This document shows, in pieces, positions 57,178 to 64,000 of a stretch of DNA of 64,000 nt. The notes under the pieces were generated by a model that saw nothing but the letters and a program-made list of their open reading frames with translations, was not told where the DNA came from and ran no database searches. The first letter of the stretch is position 1; every line of letters starts with the position of its first letter. Source of the DNA: Pseudonocardia alaniniphila (GTDB lineage Bacteria > Actinomycetota > Actinomycetes > Mycobacteriales > Pseudonocardiaceae); assembly GCF_022524485.1 (NCBI RefSeq), contig NZ_JAKXMK010000015.1, forward strand, positions 62,001 to 126,000. The letters are read 5' to 3'. The position numbers were made by a program, and so were the translations under genes.

Positions 57178-58293
57178 TCAGCCGCACCAGCGGGCGAGCA
57201 GCGTTCCGTACACCTCCACCGCCTGGTCCACGCGCGACGCCAGGCACCATTCGTCCACCACGTGGCACTGCGCGGTCTCGCCCGGCCCCAGCACCACGGT
57301 CGGCGCGGCCGCTCCCGCGCCCAGCAACCCCGCCAGCACCGACGCGTCGGTGAAGTAGCGGGCCGGTGCCCTGGGCGTGTCGTCCAGCCCGGCGTCGGCG
57401 AGCGCGGACCGGACGAGCCCGACGAACGGGTCGTCCGCGGCGGTGTCCACCGGAGCCAGCAGCACGTGGTCCGCCACGCTGACCTTGTCCCCGGCCAGCG
57501 CTTCCACCTGCGTGCGCAGCTCCTCGGGGTCGACGCCCGGCACAGTGCGGATGTCGAGCATCAGCTCCGCGGCCGCAGGCACCACGTTGGTGGCCACACC
57601 GCCGCTGAACATGCCGACGTTCGCGGTCACGCGGCCGAACCGCTCGTCGGTGGGCCAGCCGTCGAACTCGTGCAGCGCCACGCCTGCCCGCGCGAGCCGT
57701 ACCACGGCGTTGTCGCCGAGCTCGGGAGCCGAGCCGTGTGCCGAACGCCCGGTGGCGCGCAGCCGCATCCAGTGGGCGCCCTTGTGGCCGAGCACCAGAT
57801 CGTTCCCCGTCGGCTCGGCCACCACGAGCGGTCCACCACCCGCGATGGCCGCCCTGGCGCCGTCGTCCAGGCCGAGCAGGCCCGTGCAGCCGGTCTCCTC
57901 CCCCGCCGTCAGCACGAGCTGCACACCCCGGCAGTCGTGCGGTCGGCGCGCATGCTCCACCGCGGCGATCACGGCGGCGGCCACTCCCGACTTCATGTCG
58001 CTGGTGCCCCGCCCGACGACCCGGTCGCCGTCACGCTCGGCACCCCACGGGTCGGCCGACCAGTCCGCGGCGTCCACCGGAACGGTGTCGAGGTGGCCGG
58101 TGAACGTCAGCGGAGGCCCGCCGCCCGGAGTGCGGGCGACGAGCTGCTCGCGCCCGTCGGCCCAACCGAGCAGCTGCGTGCCCATCCCGGCGTTCTCCGT
58201 GATCGAGGCACAGTGCCGGGCGGCGGCGCCCTCGCCACCCCCGATCGTCCGGAACCGGATCAGGTCGGTGAGCAGGTCGAGCGCGGAGGTCAC
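57178..58293 (-). CDS. M20 family metallohydrolase (DapE/ArgE/ACY1-like)
   Basis: A 371-residue di-zinc hydrolase. Metal ligands are visible in TFTGHLDTVPV (His), GRGTSDMKSGVAA (bridging Asp), TAGEETGCTGLLG (Glu-Glu) and AQCHVVDEW (His near the end). The dimerisation domain includes GKGAHW-like HKGAHWMRLRATGRSAHGS. Relatives deacylate succinyl-diaminopimelate or acyl amino acids. GTG 58293 overlaps the stop of the upstream transporter by 4 bp, so it probably works on the imported compound rather than in lysine synthesis. Confidence 0.9.
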   Translation of the reverse strand: MTSALDLLTDLIRFRTIGGGEGAAARHCASITENAGMGTQLLGWADGREQLVARTPGGGPPLTFTGHLDTVPVDAADWSADPWGAERDGDRVVGRGTSDMKSGVAAAVIAAVEHARRPHDCRGVQLVLTAGEETGCTGLLGLDDGARAAIAGGGPLVVAEPTGNDLVLGHKGAHWMRLRATGRSAHGSAPELGDNAVVRLARAGVALHEFDGWPTDERFGRVTANVGMFSGGVATNVVPAAAELMLDIRTVPGVDPEELRTQVEALAGDKVSVADHVLLAPVDTAADDPFVGLVRSALADAGLDDTPRAPARYFTDASVLAGLLGAGAAAPTVVLGPGETAQCHVVDEWCLASRVDQAVEVYGTLLARWCG

Positions 58294-59597
58294 CGCAACA
58301 CCTGCCCCTTCGTCTCGGGCAAGGTGAGGATCACCAGGAACGCGATGGCGGCGCCTGCGGCCACGTACCAGAAGAACGCCTCGGCGGCACCCGCACCCGA
58401 CAGTGCCTGGATGACCAACGGGGCCGTGCCTCCGAACAGGGCGACGGTGAGGTTGTACCAAGCCCCGATACCGAGGCCGCGCACGGTGGTGGGGAACAGC
58501 TCGCTCATCACGGCGGGCGCGATGGAGGTCATCATCGTGTAGAGCCCGAGCCCGACGCAGAACACGACGAGCAGGTTCCCCATACCCGGCCCGATCAGGT
58601 ACGACAGCGGCACGATCAGCACCGCCGTGGCGGCCGACCACACCAGGAGTTGTGGCTTGCGCCCGTACCTGTCCGACAGCGCACCCATGGGGTACTGCAG
58701 CGCCACGAACAACGCCGTCGCGATCGAGAGGGCGACGAAGACCTCGTTCGCGCTGGCACCTCGCGAGGTCACGGCGAAGGGCGTGAGCGCCGAGAAGAAC
58801 GTGTAGTAGCAGAGCGTCGAGAGCAGCGTGAAGCCCACGAGCTGGCCGACGGCCTTCGGGTGCTCGCGCAACGTGGTCAGGAGCGGGTTGCGCAGGGCCT
58901 TCGCCGCGGTCTTGTTCTCCTCGAACTGCTCGGTCTCCGGCATCGCCCGGCGCAGCCACAGACCGACGAAGCCGAGCACGCCCCCGATGATGAAGGGGAT
59001 CCGCCAGCCGTAGGACGCCAGATGCTCGGCGTCCATCACCTGGGTCAACAGGGCACCGAGCAGTGACGCCACAAGCACCGCCGAGCCCGTCGAGATGTAG
59101 AAGAACGACGAGTACCGGCCGCGGCGCTCGGGCGGGGCGATCTCGGCCAGGTACGCCGAGGCGTTGGAAACCTCCCCACCCAGCGACATGCCCTGCGCGA
59201 TACGCGCGATCAGCAGCAGCGCCGGCGCGAGCCAGCCCACCATCGCGAACGTGGGCAGCAGGCCGATGGCGAGCGATCCCAGTGCCATCAGCAGGATCGT
59301 CACCAGCATCGCCGTGCGCCGCCCCCGCAGGTCCGCGAACCGGCCGAGCACCCAGCCCCCGAGCGGACGGAAGAAGAACGCCACCGCGTACGTGGCAAGC
59401 GTGCTGAGCAGGGCGAGCGCAGCGTTCTCCTTCGGGAAGATCTGCGTGGCGAAGAAGATGCTGAACGTCACGTAGATCGTCCAGTCGTACCACTCGATGG
59501 CGTTGCCGATCGATGCTGCGACCAGAGTGCGGACGGGCAACCGGTGCGGCTCGGAGTCGACCGCGGCAGACGGTGTGGATATCGACGGATCGGACAC
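58290..59597 (-). CDS. MFS transporter, metabolite:H+ symporter (ProP/ShiA-type)
   Basis: A 435-residue, 12-helix inner-membrane symporter of the MHS family. The signature residues are clear: ASIGNAIEWYDWTIYVTFSIFFATQIFP in helix 1 and FFFRPLGGWVLGRFADLRGRR in loop 2-3, then GGEVSNASAYLAEIAPPERRGRYSS. The family imports small organic acids or betaines. It is translationally coupled to an M20 hydrolase, which suggests uptake and cleavage of an amide or ester of an organic acid. Confidence 0.93.
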   Translation of the reverse strand: MSDPSISTPSAAVDSEPHRLPVRTLVAASIGNAIEWYDWTIYVTFSIFFATQIFPKENAALALLSTLATYAVAFFFRPLGGWVLGRFADLRGRRTAMLVTILLMALGSLAIGLLPTFAMVGWLAPALLLIARIAQGMSLGGEVSNASAYLAEIAPPERRGRYSSFFYISTGSAVLVASLLGALLTQVMDAEHLASYGWRIPFIIGGVLGFVGLWLRRAMPETEQFEENKTAAKALRNPLLTTLREHPKAVGQLVGFTLLSTLCYYTFFSALTPFAVTSRGASANEVFVALSIATALFVALQYPMGALSDRYGRKPQLLVWSAATAVLIVPLSYLIGPGMGNLLVVFCVGLGLYTMMTSIAPAVMSELFPTTVRGLGIGAWYNLTVALFGGTAPLVIQALSGAGAAEAFFWYVAAGAAIAFLVILTLPETKGQVLR

Positions 59598-59694
59598 GGC
59601 TACCCCTGGCTTTGCGGCGACGGAAAGTCAGCAGAGAGTAGCCACTCGACCGACCGTCGTCACCCGCTAAGGTGAACGGCGGCCGCCTGATGCC

Positions 59695-60612
59695 CTAACC
59701 GGCGCGCATCCCCTCGATGAAGGCGCCGGCGTGATCCAGCACCTCGGCGCTGGTCGTAGTGGTCTGCCCGAGGTCGATGAACACCTCGTCCACGTCGAGA
59801 TCCACCAGTGACCGGGCGTAGTCGACGAGCTGGGCCATCGTTCCTTGGTCGGGAACCTGCTCGGTGTCGGCCTTCTCGTCGCTCAGGTGGGGATTGATCC
59901 GCACGATGAACCGGATGTCGCCACGGTCGCGCCCCGCCGCCTCGGCCTCCCGCAGGACGCTGTCCCAGAGGTAGGACAGCGCCGGAAGCGGAGCGCCGAC
60001 GCCGAGCCACCCGTCCGCCCGGCGCCCGACGCGGCGGATGGCCTGCGGCGAGAAGCCGGGCAGCAGGATCGGCGGGCGGGGCCGCTGCACGGGCTTCGGC
60101 TCGATCGGCGTCGGGACGACCGTGAACAGCGGGCCGTCGTGCTGCACCACCCCGGAGGTCCAGATCTGCTCCAGCAGGTCGAGCGTCTCGTCCAGCCGTG
60201 CTGCCTTGCCCGTCCACGGGACGTTGACGGCCGTGTACTCATCGCGCATCCAGCCGATGCCGAACCCCGCATCGAGCCGCCCCTTGCTCAGGATGTCGAG
60301 GGTGGTCAACGTCCTGGCGAGGATCACCGGCGGGTACCAGAGCGCGTTGAGCGTGTTCGTGCCCAGCCGGACCCGCTCGGTGTGGGCGGCGGCGAACGTC
60401 AGCGCGGTGAGCGGGTCGAGGAACGTGCCGAACTGGGGAGGGATCACCCCGTCCTTGCCCGGGTAGGGATCGCTCGGCTCGACCGGGATGAAGAGGCGGT
60501 CCCCCGTCCACAGGCTGTCGTACCCCATGGCCTCGGCGGCTCTGCTGACCTCGACCAGAGAATCGACGGTGGCCAGCGCGCCGTAATGGGGTAAGCCGAG
60601 ACCGATTCGCAT
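59695..60612 (-). CDS. LLM-class F420-dependent oxidoreductase
   Basis: A 305-residue luciferase-like TIM barrel (MRIGLGLPHYGALATVDSL, LTFAAAHTERVRLGTNTLNALWYPPVILARTLTTLDILSKGR, FGIGWMRDEYTAVNVPWTGKAARLDETLDLL). It belongs to the TIGR03619-like group typical of F420-using actinobacteria. The substrate is unknown. It stands alone, with no operon partners. Confidence 0.9.
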   Translation of the reverse strand: MRIGLGLPHYGALATVDSLVEVSRAAEAMGYDSLWTGDRLFIPVEPSDPYPGKDGVIPPQFGTFLDPLTALTFAAAHTERVRLGTNTLNALWYPPVILARTLTTLDILSKGRLDAGFGIGWMRDEYTAVNVPWTGKAARLDETLDLLEQIWTSGVVQHDGPLFTVVPTPIEPKPVQRPRPPILLPGFSPQAIRRVGRRADGWLGVGAPLPALSYLWDSVLREAEAAGRDRGDIRFIVRINPHLSDEKADTEQVPDQGTMAQLVDYARSLVDLDVDEVFIDLGQTTTTSAEVLDHAGAFIEGMRAG

Positions 60613-60777
60613 CCGATCACCTTTCAGGGTCTATTTCCAGATCACACTAAGAGTGGCGCTGCGGCACGGACACAGCCGTGACCAGCGAATTTCCTGACGG
60701 CAACAGGCGTCGCACGCCCGGGGCAGCAACGAAGCCACCCCCGCCGAATTCATGCGGAATTCGACGATGTGTGCGAT

Positions 60778-61614
60778 TCAGTTCGCCGGCCGGTCGGTCG
60801 AGACGGCGAGGTCGGCGTAGGCCTCGAGCTCGGTCAGCTGGCGCTGCAGCTTGTCGCGGATGCGCTCGACCGCCGCCTGCCCCAGTGGCAACCGCAACGG
60901 CGACGACCCGTCGCGCACCACCCCGATGATCGCCTGGCACGCCAGTGCGGGATCGCCGGGCTGCTGTCCATGCCCCGTGGAGAACCGGTCCCGCAACGCC
61001 CCCGCGGGACCGTCCGCGTAGTCCTGGATCGGCGTGGCCCACCCGAGCGACCGGCCCAGGAAGTCGGTACGGAACGGGCCTGGCTCGACGAGCGTCACCC
61101 GGATCCCGAACGGTGCGACCTCACCGGCGAGTGCCTCGGACGCCCCTTCCAGCGCGAACTTCGAGGTGGCGTAAACGGCGTGGCCCGGGTTGGCGACGAC
61201 GCCACCGACCGACGACATCTGCACGATGTGGCCGCTGCGGCGAGCCCGCATGTGGGGCAGCACGGCACGCGTGACGGCCAACACCCCGAACAGGTTCACC
61301 CCCAGCACCTCGTGGATCTGCTCGTCGGTCAGCTCTTCGAGCGCTCCGAGGAGACCGTGGCCCGCGTTGTTGACAAGCACGTCGATGCCGCCGCTGTCCA
61401 CCGCGGCCGAGACTGCGGCACTGACCTGCGCGGGGTCGGTCACGTCGAGCGGCAGCGCCAGGGCGGCTCCGGGGTAGCGCTCCACGAGATCGGCGACCGT
61501 CTCGGGCTTGCGCGCGGTGGCCACGACCTGATCACCCTGGTCGAGCAGGGTCTCGGCAAGGATGCGGCCGAACCCGGTCGATGCGCCCGTGATGAACCAG
61601 CGGAGTTGGGTCAT
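60778..61614 (-). CDS. SDR family NAD(P)-dependent oxidoreductase
   Basis: A 278-residue classical short-chain dehydrogenase. It has WFITGASTGFGRILAETLL (TGxxxGFG), LDVTDPAQ, NNAGHGLLGALEE, MSSVGGVVANPGHAVYATSKFALEG (Ser...Tyr-x3-Lys) and VEPGPFRTDF. The sequence type matches the oxidoreductases often annotated as retinol-dehydrogenase-like in actinomycetes; the substrate is unknown. ATG 61614 is the start, where homology begins. Confidence 0.92.
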   Translation of the reverse strand: MTQLRWFITGASTGFGRILAETLLDQGDQVVATARKPETVADLVERYPGAALALPLDVTDPAQVSAAVSAAVDSGGIDVLVNNAGHGLLGALEELTDEQIHEVLGVNLFGVLAVTRAVLPHMRARRSGHIVQMSSVGGVVANPGHAVYATSKFALEGASEALAGEVAPFGIRVTLVEPGPFRTDFLGRSLGWATPIQDYADGPAGALRDRFSTGHGQQPGDPALACQAIIGVVRDGSSPLRLPLGQAAVERIRDKLQRQLTELEAYADLAVSTDRPAN

Positions 61615-61727
61615 ACCGCCATCCTGCGCCTCCCCACCGAAGCCGAGCCGAGCCCCTCCCCCACGCTGGACGAGCGGCACGATCGCACCGACCTTGCGGG
61701 TGAACGTGCCGCTCGTGGCCCGGAGCG

Positions 61728-62780
61728 TCAGGAGTCCTTCACGGTCGCGCCGTGGACTGCGGCGACAAGTGCTCGCAGCTCGGTGCCCTGTTCGCGGAAG
61801 GCGGTCAGCTCCTCCCGCGCCAGCCGGGCATCGGCTCGGGCTTGCTCGACCTCCACGCGCATCCGTTCGAGCTCGGCATCGGCCCGCGCCCGCAGCGCCG
61901 CCTCGGCGTCGAGCCGTGCGCGGGCGCCGGTCAGCTCCTGCTCCGCCCGCTGCCGGGCCTCCTGCTCGCTGGCCAGGGCGTCGGTGGCTGCCGCGGCCTG
62001 ACGGGTGGCGTCGTCGCGGGCGCTCGTGCAGGCGCTCAGCTCGGCGCGGACGGCGACGAGCTCGGTGCGGCGTTCCTCGGATTCCGCCCGCCATTCCTGC
62101 GACCGTGCCTGCGCCGCGGCGCATTCGGCGTCGGCCCGCCCGGCCCGCACCGCCGCCTCCTGTGCACCCCGCTCGGCTTCCGCGGCCTGGCGGGCGGCCG
62201 CGGCCGCCCGTTCCTCCGCGGCATGGCGGCCGGCCACTGCCTCCTCAACGGCCTGCCGCGCCGCGCCGAGCGCCTCGGTGGCCTCGAGCGCCTGCCGGGC
62301 GGCGGCTGTCGCCCGCTCCACGGCGGCGGTGCGCTCCTCGACGGCCCGGGAGCTCCGCTCGCGCGCCTCACGGGCCTCACGCTCAGCCCGCTCCCTCGCC
62401 TGCTGCGCCTCGACCCGCGCGGCCTCCGCCTCCGCCGCACCCCGGTTGGCGGTCTCGACGGCGGCCAGGGCGGCACCCTCCACCTCCTCCAACCGCGCCA
62501 TGACGGCGTCGAGCGCGGCGGCCAGTTCCGTGACGGGTGCGCGCACGGCGTCGACGTGCTCACGGAGCCGGTCGGCGTCGAGTCGGAACGAGGAGCGCCC
62601 CGAGTCGAGACCCAGCGCGTCGAGGGCATCCCGTTCGGCCCGGGCCATCTGCGCGCAGGTGCGGCCGCCGGGCCACCGGGTCTCCCGGCAGAACGAGCGG
62701 CGCCGGCCGCCCTGGGGACCGGGCGGCGGCAGCTCTGCCCGGCACTTGCTGTAGCCGCAGCGTGCGGCCTCGTCGATCAT
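61728..62780 (-). CDS. Cys-rich N-terminus plus long coiled-coil protein
   Basis: A 350-residue protein. Residues 1-42 hold five Cys with zinc-finger-like spacing (ARCGYSKCRAEL, RSFCRETRWPGGRTCAQM). Residues ~70-335 are one long Ala/Glu/Arg-rich coiled coil without membrane segments. The architecture recalls KfrA-like or scaffold proteins, but I do not recognise a family. ATG 62780 is 7 nt after TAGCCT (62793-62788), a leaderless start. Inverted and direct GTTCGA-type repeats lie further upstream (62796-62846). Confidence 0.8.
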   Translation of the reverse strand: MIDEAARCGYSKCRAELPPPGPQGGRRRSFCRETRWPGGRTCAQMARAERDALDALGLDSGRSSFRLDADRLREHVDAVRAPVTELAAALDAVMARLEEVEGAALAAVETANRGAAEAEAARVEAQQARERAEREAREARERSSRAVEERTAAVERATAAARQALEATEALGAARQAVEEAVAGRHAAEERAAAAARQAAEAERGAQEAAVRAGRADAECAAAQARSQEWRAESEERRTELVAVRAELSACTSARDDATRQAAAATDALASEQEARQRAEQELTGARARLDAEAALRARADAELERMRVEVEQARADARLAREELTAFREQGTELRALVAAVHGATVKDS

Positions 62781-62850
62781 GATCCAGAGGCTATCAGTTC
62801 GACGTTTGTGAACTATAAAACCGGTTCGATGTTCCCGAAACTGAACTAGC

Positions 62851-62878
62851 CACCAACGAAACCGGTGTTTTGTTGGTG
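62851..62878. repeat. 28-bp palindrome
   Basis: CACCAACGAAAC (62851-62862), the centre CGGT and GTTTTGTTGGTG (62867-62878) pair with one mismatch. It could be a terminator, an operator or the trace of a mobile-element end. It is the left border of the repeat-rich scar. Confidence 0.7.
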
Positions 62879-62928
62879 TGGGCGGGCGGTCGGCGCGTCT
62901 GAAGGCTGGGAGGGTGTCGGTCTCGTTT

Positions 62929-62988
62929 GGCTCAGTGCGCTTGGCAGCGGCTCAGCGCACTTGGCAACGGCTCAGTCATCTTGCCCAC
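62929..62988 (+). repeat. Three imperfect 20-bp tandem repeats, IS21-end-like
   Basis: GGCTCAGTGCGCTTGGCAGC, GGCTCAGCGCACTTGGCAAC and GGCTCAGTCATCTTGCCCAC are consecutive and share GGCTCAG and CTTG. Multiple short repeats of this type are found at the ends of IS21-family elements, where the transposase binds. No istA/istB gene is present, so this may be an orphan end. Confidence 0.55.
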
Positions 62989-63223
62989 GGTTTCTTACGC
63001 AGACTTAACATCTCCCACCATCCGCAGTCGGCTCAGCGACAGGGCGGCAGGTGACCTATCGGTCATCCGCGATCGGAGCGCTGGACACCACAAGCCGCAG
63101 TGGTGGCGCCACGTACTCGGCTCCGCCCCCATGCGATCGGGTGCGACCAGCGGTGAACGAGGGCGAACTTCGACGTACCGGTCGACGAGAGAGGTTGGAA
63201 GTGCGTGCGAGGCAATCCGGGCC

Positions 63224-63268
63224 GCAGGCCCGGGAGTCGCAGGCTCGGGAGTCGCAGGCCCGGGAGTC
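63224..63268 (+). repeat. Three 15-bp tandem repeats
   Basis: GCAGGCCCGGGAGTC, GCAGGCTCGGGAGTC and GCAGGCCCGGGAGTC follow one another exactly. The next bases (GCTGTTGCAGGAG) diverge. They lie directly before the alcohol-dehydrogenase remnant. Confidence 0.8.
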
Positions 63269-63316
63269 GCTGTTGCAGGAGCTGCATCTGGGACGGACTG
63301 GGACGCGCCGACCCGG

Positions 63317-63553
63317 GCCGGAGGAACACTGGTGACCATCGCCGGCCCGCCCGAGGCGCGGCCCGCGCACGGCCTGGCGGCCGACTTCGTTGTCGAGGCC
63401 GATCGTGCCCAACTGGGTGAGGTCGTCCGGCGGGTACGTGACGGACGGCTGCCGACGAACATCGGCAACTTCGCAACTCTCGACGATGCCGTCGCGGCCT
63501 TCAATACGACCGAGCGGATCAGCGGACAGACGATCATCCGCGTTCGTCCGTGA
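63317..63553 (+). pseudogene. C-terminal remnant of an MDR alcohol dehydrogenase/quinone oxidoreductase
   Basis: About 78 residues are recognisable as the end of a zinc-type or quinone-type medium-chain dehydrogenase: AGGTLVTIAGPP near the end of the Rossmann fold, then RVRDGRLPTNIGNFATLDDAVAAFN and the terminal SGQTIIRVRP with its own stop. The upstream two-thirds of the enzyme (GroES domain, nucleotide site) is missing and replaced by repeat DNA, so this is a truncated gene. A separate intact enzyme of this superfamily is at 14074. Confidence 0.75.
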
Positions 63554-63760
63554 TGACCTGAGGACAGCGACCGGTCCTGCCCTCCTCGTGGATCAGCGTC
63601 AGCCGCGTGGCCAGGGCGTCGACGGCGCCGAGTACGCGGGTGGCGGCACCGAATCCATCGGCGCCGGAGACGAGGAACAGGGCCCCGGGCGGGGGCTTCT
63701 GGCGGCCCGGTTCGTCGACGACCTGCGGCCAGCGACCTCGGCGCCTTTCACGGATCCATG
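63534..63760 (-). pseudogene. Start-less minus-strand coding remnant
   Basis: This frame ends at a stop at 63534-63536 and reads back through QVITDERG, ALATRLTLIHEEGRTGRC and GALFLVSGADGFGAATRVLG to IVSWIRERRRGRWPQVV. Codon third positions are strongly G/C, as in real genes here. It remains open to about 63870 but offers no ATG, GTG or TTG start that I can find. I read it as the 3' end of a broken gene of unknown family. It overlaps the dehydrogenase remnant by 20 bp, which fits a junction between two truncated pieces. Confidence 0.3.
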
Positions 63761-63870
63761 AAACTATGCGCGCCGCGCCGGCGAAGCGGCGGGCCTCAGG
63801 TCGATCCCGCGGCCGGGCCCGCCGGTCAGCGGCGTCTGGCCGCCGGAATTCTGCTCCCGAGTCCTATCGC

Positions 63871-64000
63871 CCGTTTGATTTCCACCGGCACGCCGCACCG
63901 CGACTGTCCAGTCCTGGGAGCTTCCACCTGGGATCGGCAGCCGAACGCGCCGCGTTGGGCGGCTGGTGGCCTGCAACCCGGGAACTGTGGATGCGAGCTG
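63871..64000. other. Window end, nothing assigned
   Basis: I see no recognisable gene or repeat in the last 130 bases. Local base composition drops (AATTCTGC, GTTTGATTTCC near 63850-63890), unlike the genes around it, which fits the adjoining scar-like region. Confidence 0.4.

Larger units (their letters stand above)
62879..63316. other. Gene-free repeat-rich stretch
   Basis: No convincing gene is present. It contains the 20-bp triplicate at 62929-62988 and the 15-bp triplicate at 63224-63268. The plus frame that is open here leads without a stop into the alcohol-dehydrogenase remnant at 63317, but its upstream residues have no recognisable homology. Confidence 0.5.

Noticed and set aside
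62927-63316. N-terminal half of the open frame leading into the dehydrogenase stub
   Set aside because: It passes through both repeat arrays, has no homology and includes the GVAGSGVAG repeat peptide; only the part from 63317 matches the enzyme family.
63764-63976. 70-residue minus-strand frame at the window end
   Set aside because: No Shine-Dalgarno, no motif, biased Arg/Gly/Pro composition.

Overview
The window is very GC-rich, uses GTG and TTG starts freely and is densely packed. It carries a mycothiol-pathway gene (mshC), two F420-type luciferase-like oxidoreductases, a GlcNAc operon with a DasR-type operator, paired GAF-ANTAR regulators, and many start codons placed 6-7 nt after a TANNNT hexamer. 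Together these point to an actinomycete, probably Pseudonocardia or a close relative in the Pseudonocardiaceae. The genus is an inference from gene content. I saw no rRNA, tRNA or CRISPR array, and no intact transposase.

Layout. 0-14 kb is mostly housekeeping: the 5' part of metH, a PAC2 protein, an MFS pump, a DUF559 nuclease-like gene bracketed by two identical 63-bp palindromes, a DUF2237 gene, mshC, the amino-sugar operon (fused kinase-isomerase plus nagA), and a MoxR ATPase-VWA pair. 14-23 kb holds a quinone oxidoreductase, two divergent GAF-ANTAR regulators, a fatty-acid desaturase, a BlaI/M56 regulator pair and an MFS pump. 23-27 kb has an LLM oxidoreductase, a carotenoid-desaturase-like flavoprotein translationally coupled to a short family A DNA polymerase, and an ArsR-SRPBCC operon with a very clear promoter and operators.

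27.8-35.6 kb is the most accessory-looking part: a TetR-controlled flavin monooxygenase, a secreted SGNH esterase, then a compact set of five genes (aromatic flavin monooxygenase, type III polyketide synthase, methyltransferase, UbiA prenyltransferase, geranylgeranyl-reductase-like flavoprotein). This set could make a prenylated phenol or quinone and is the best candidate for an undescribed system.

35.7-44 kb contains a PPOX flavoprotein, a GerW/YtfJ-like protein, an SDR, an atypical Ser/Thr kinase with a Cys-rich extracellular tail, a coupled acyl-CoA dehydrogenase pair, an XRE regulator and a succinate-semialdehyde dehydrogenase. 44-51 kb is an exported-glycan locus (two GT2 enzymes, a flippase, a large membrane protein, small membrane proteins with peptide repeats). 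50.9-53.5 kb is a complete CbiMNQO-type cobalt/nickel ECF transporter. 53.5-62.8 kb holds slipin-NfeD-DUF3097, an MHS transporter-M20 peptidase pair, an LLM enzyme, an SDR and a coiled-coil protein.

The last 1.2 kb looks like a recombination scar. It has a 28-bp palindrome, three 20-bp and three 15-bp tandem repeats, the C-terminal stub of an alcohol dehydrogenase and a start-less open frame.
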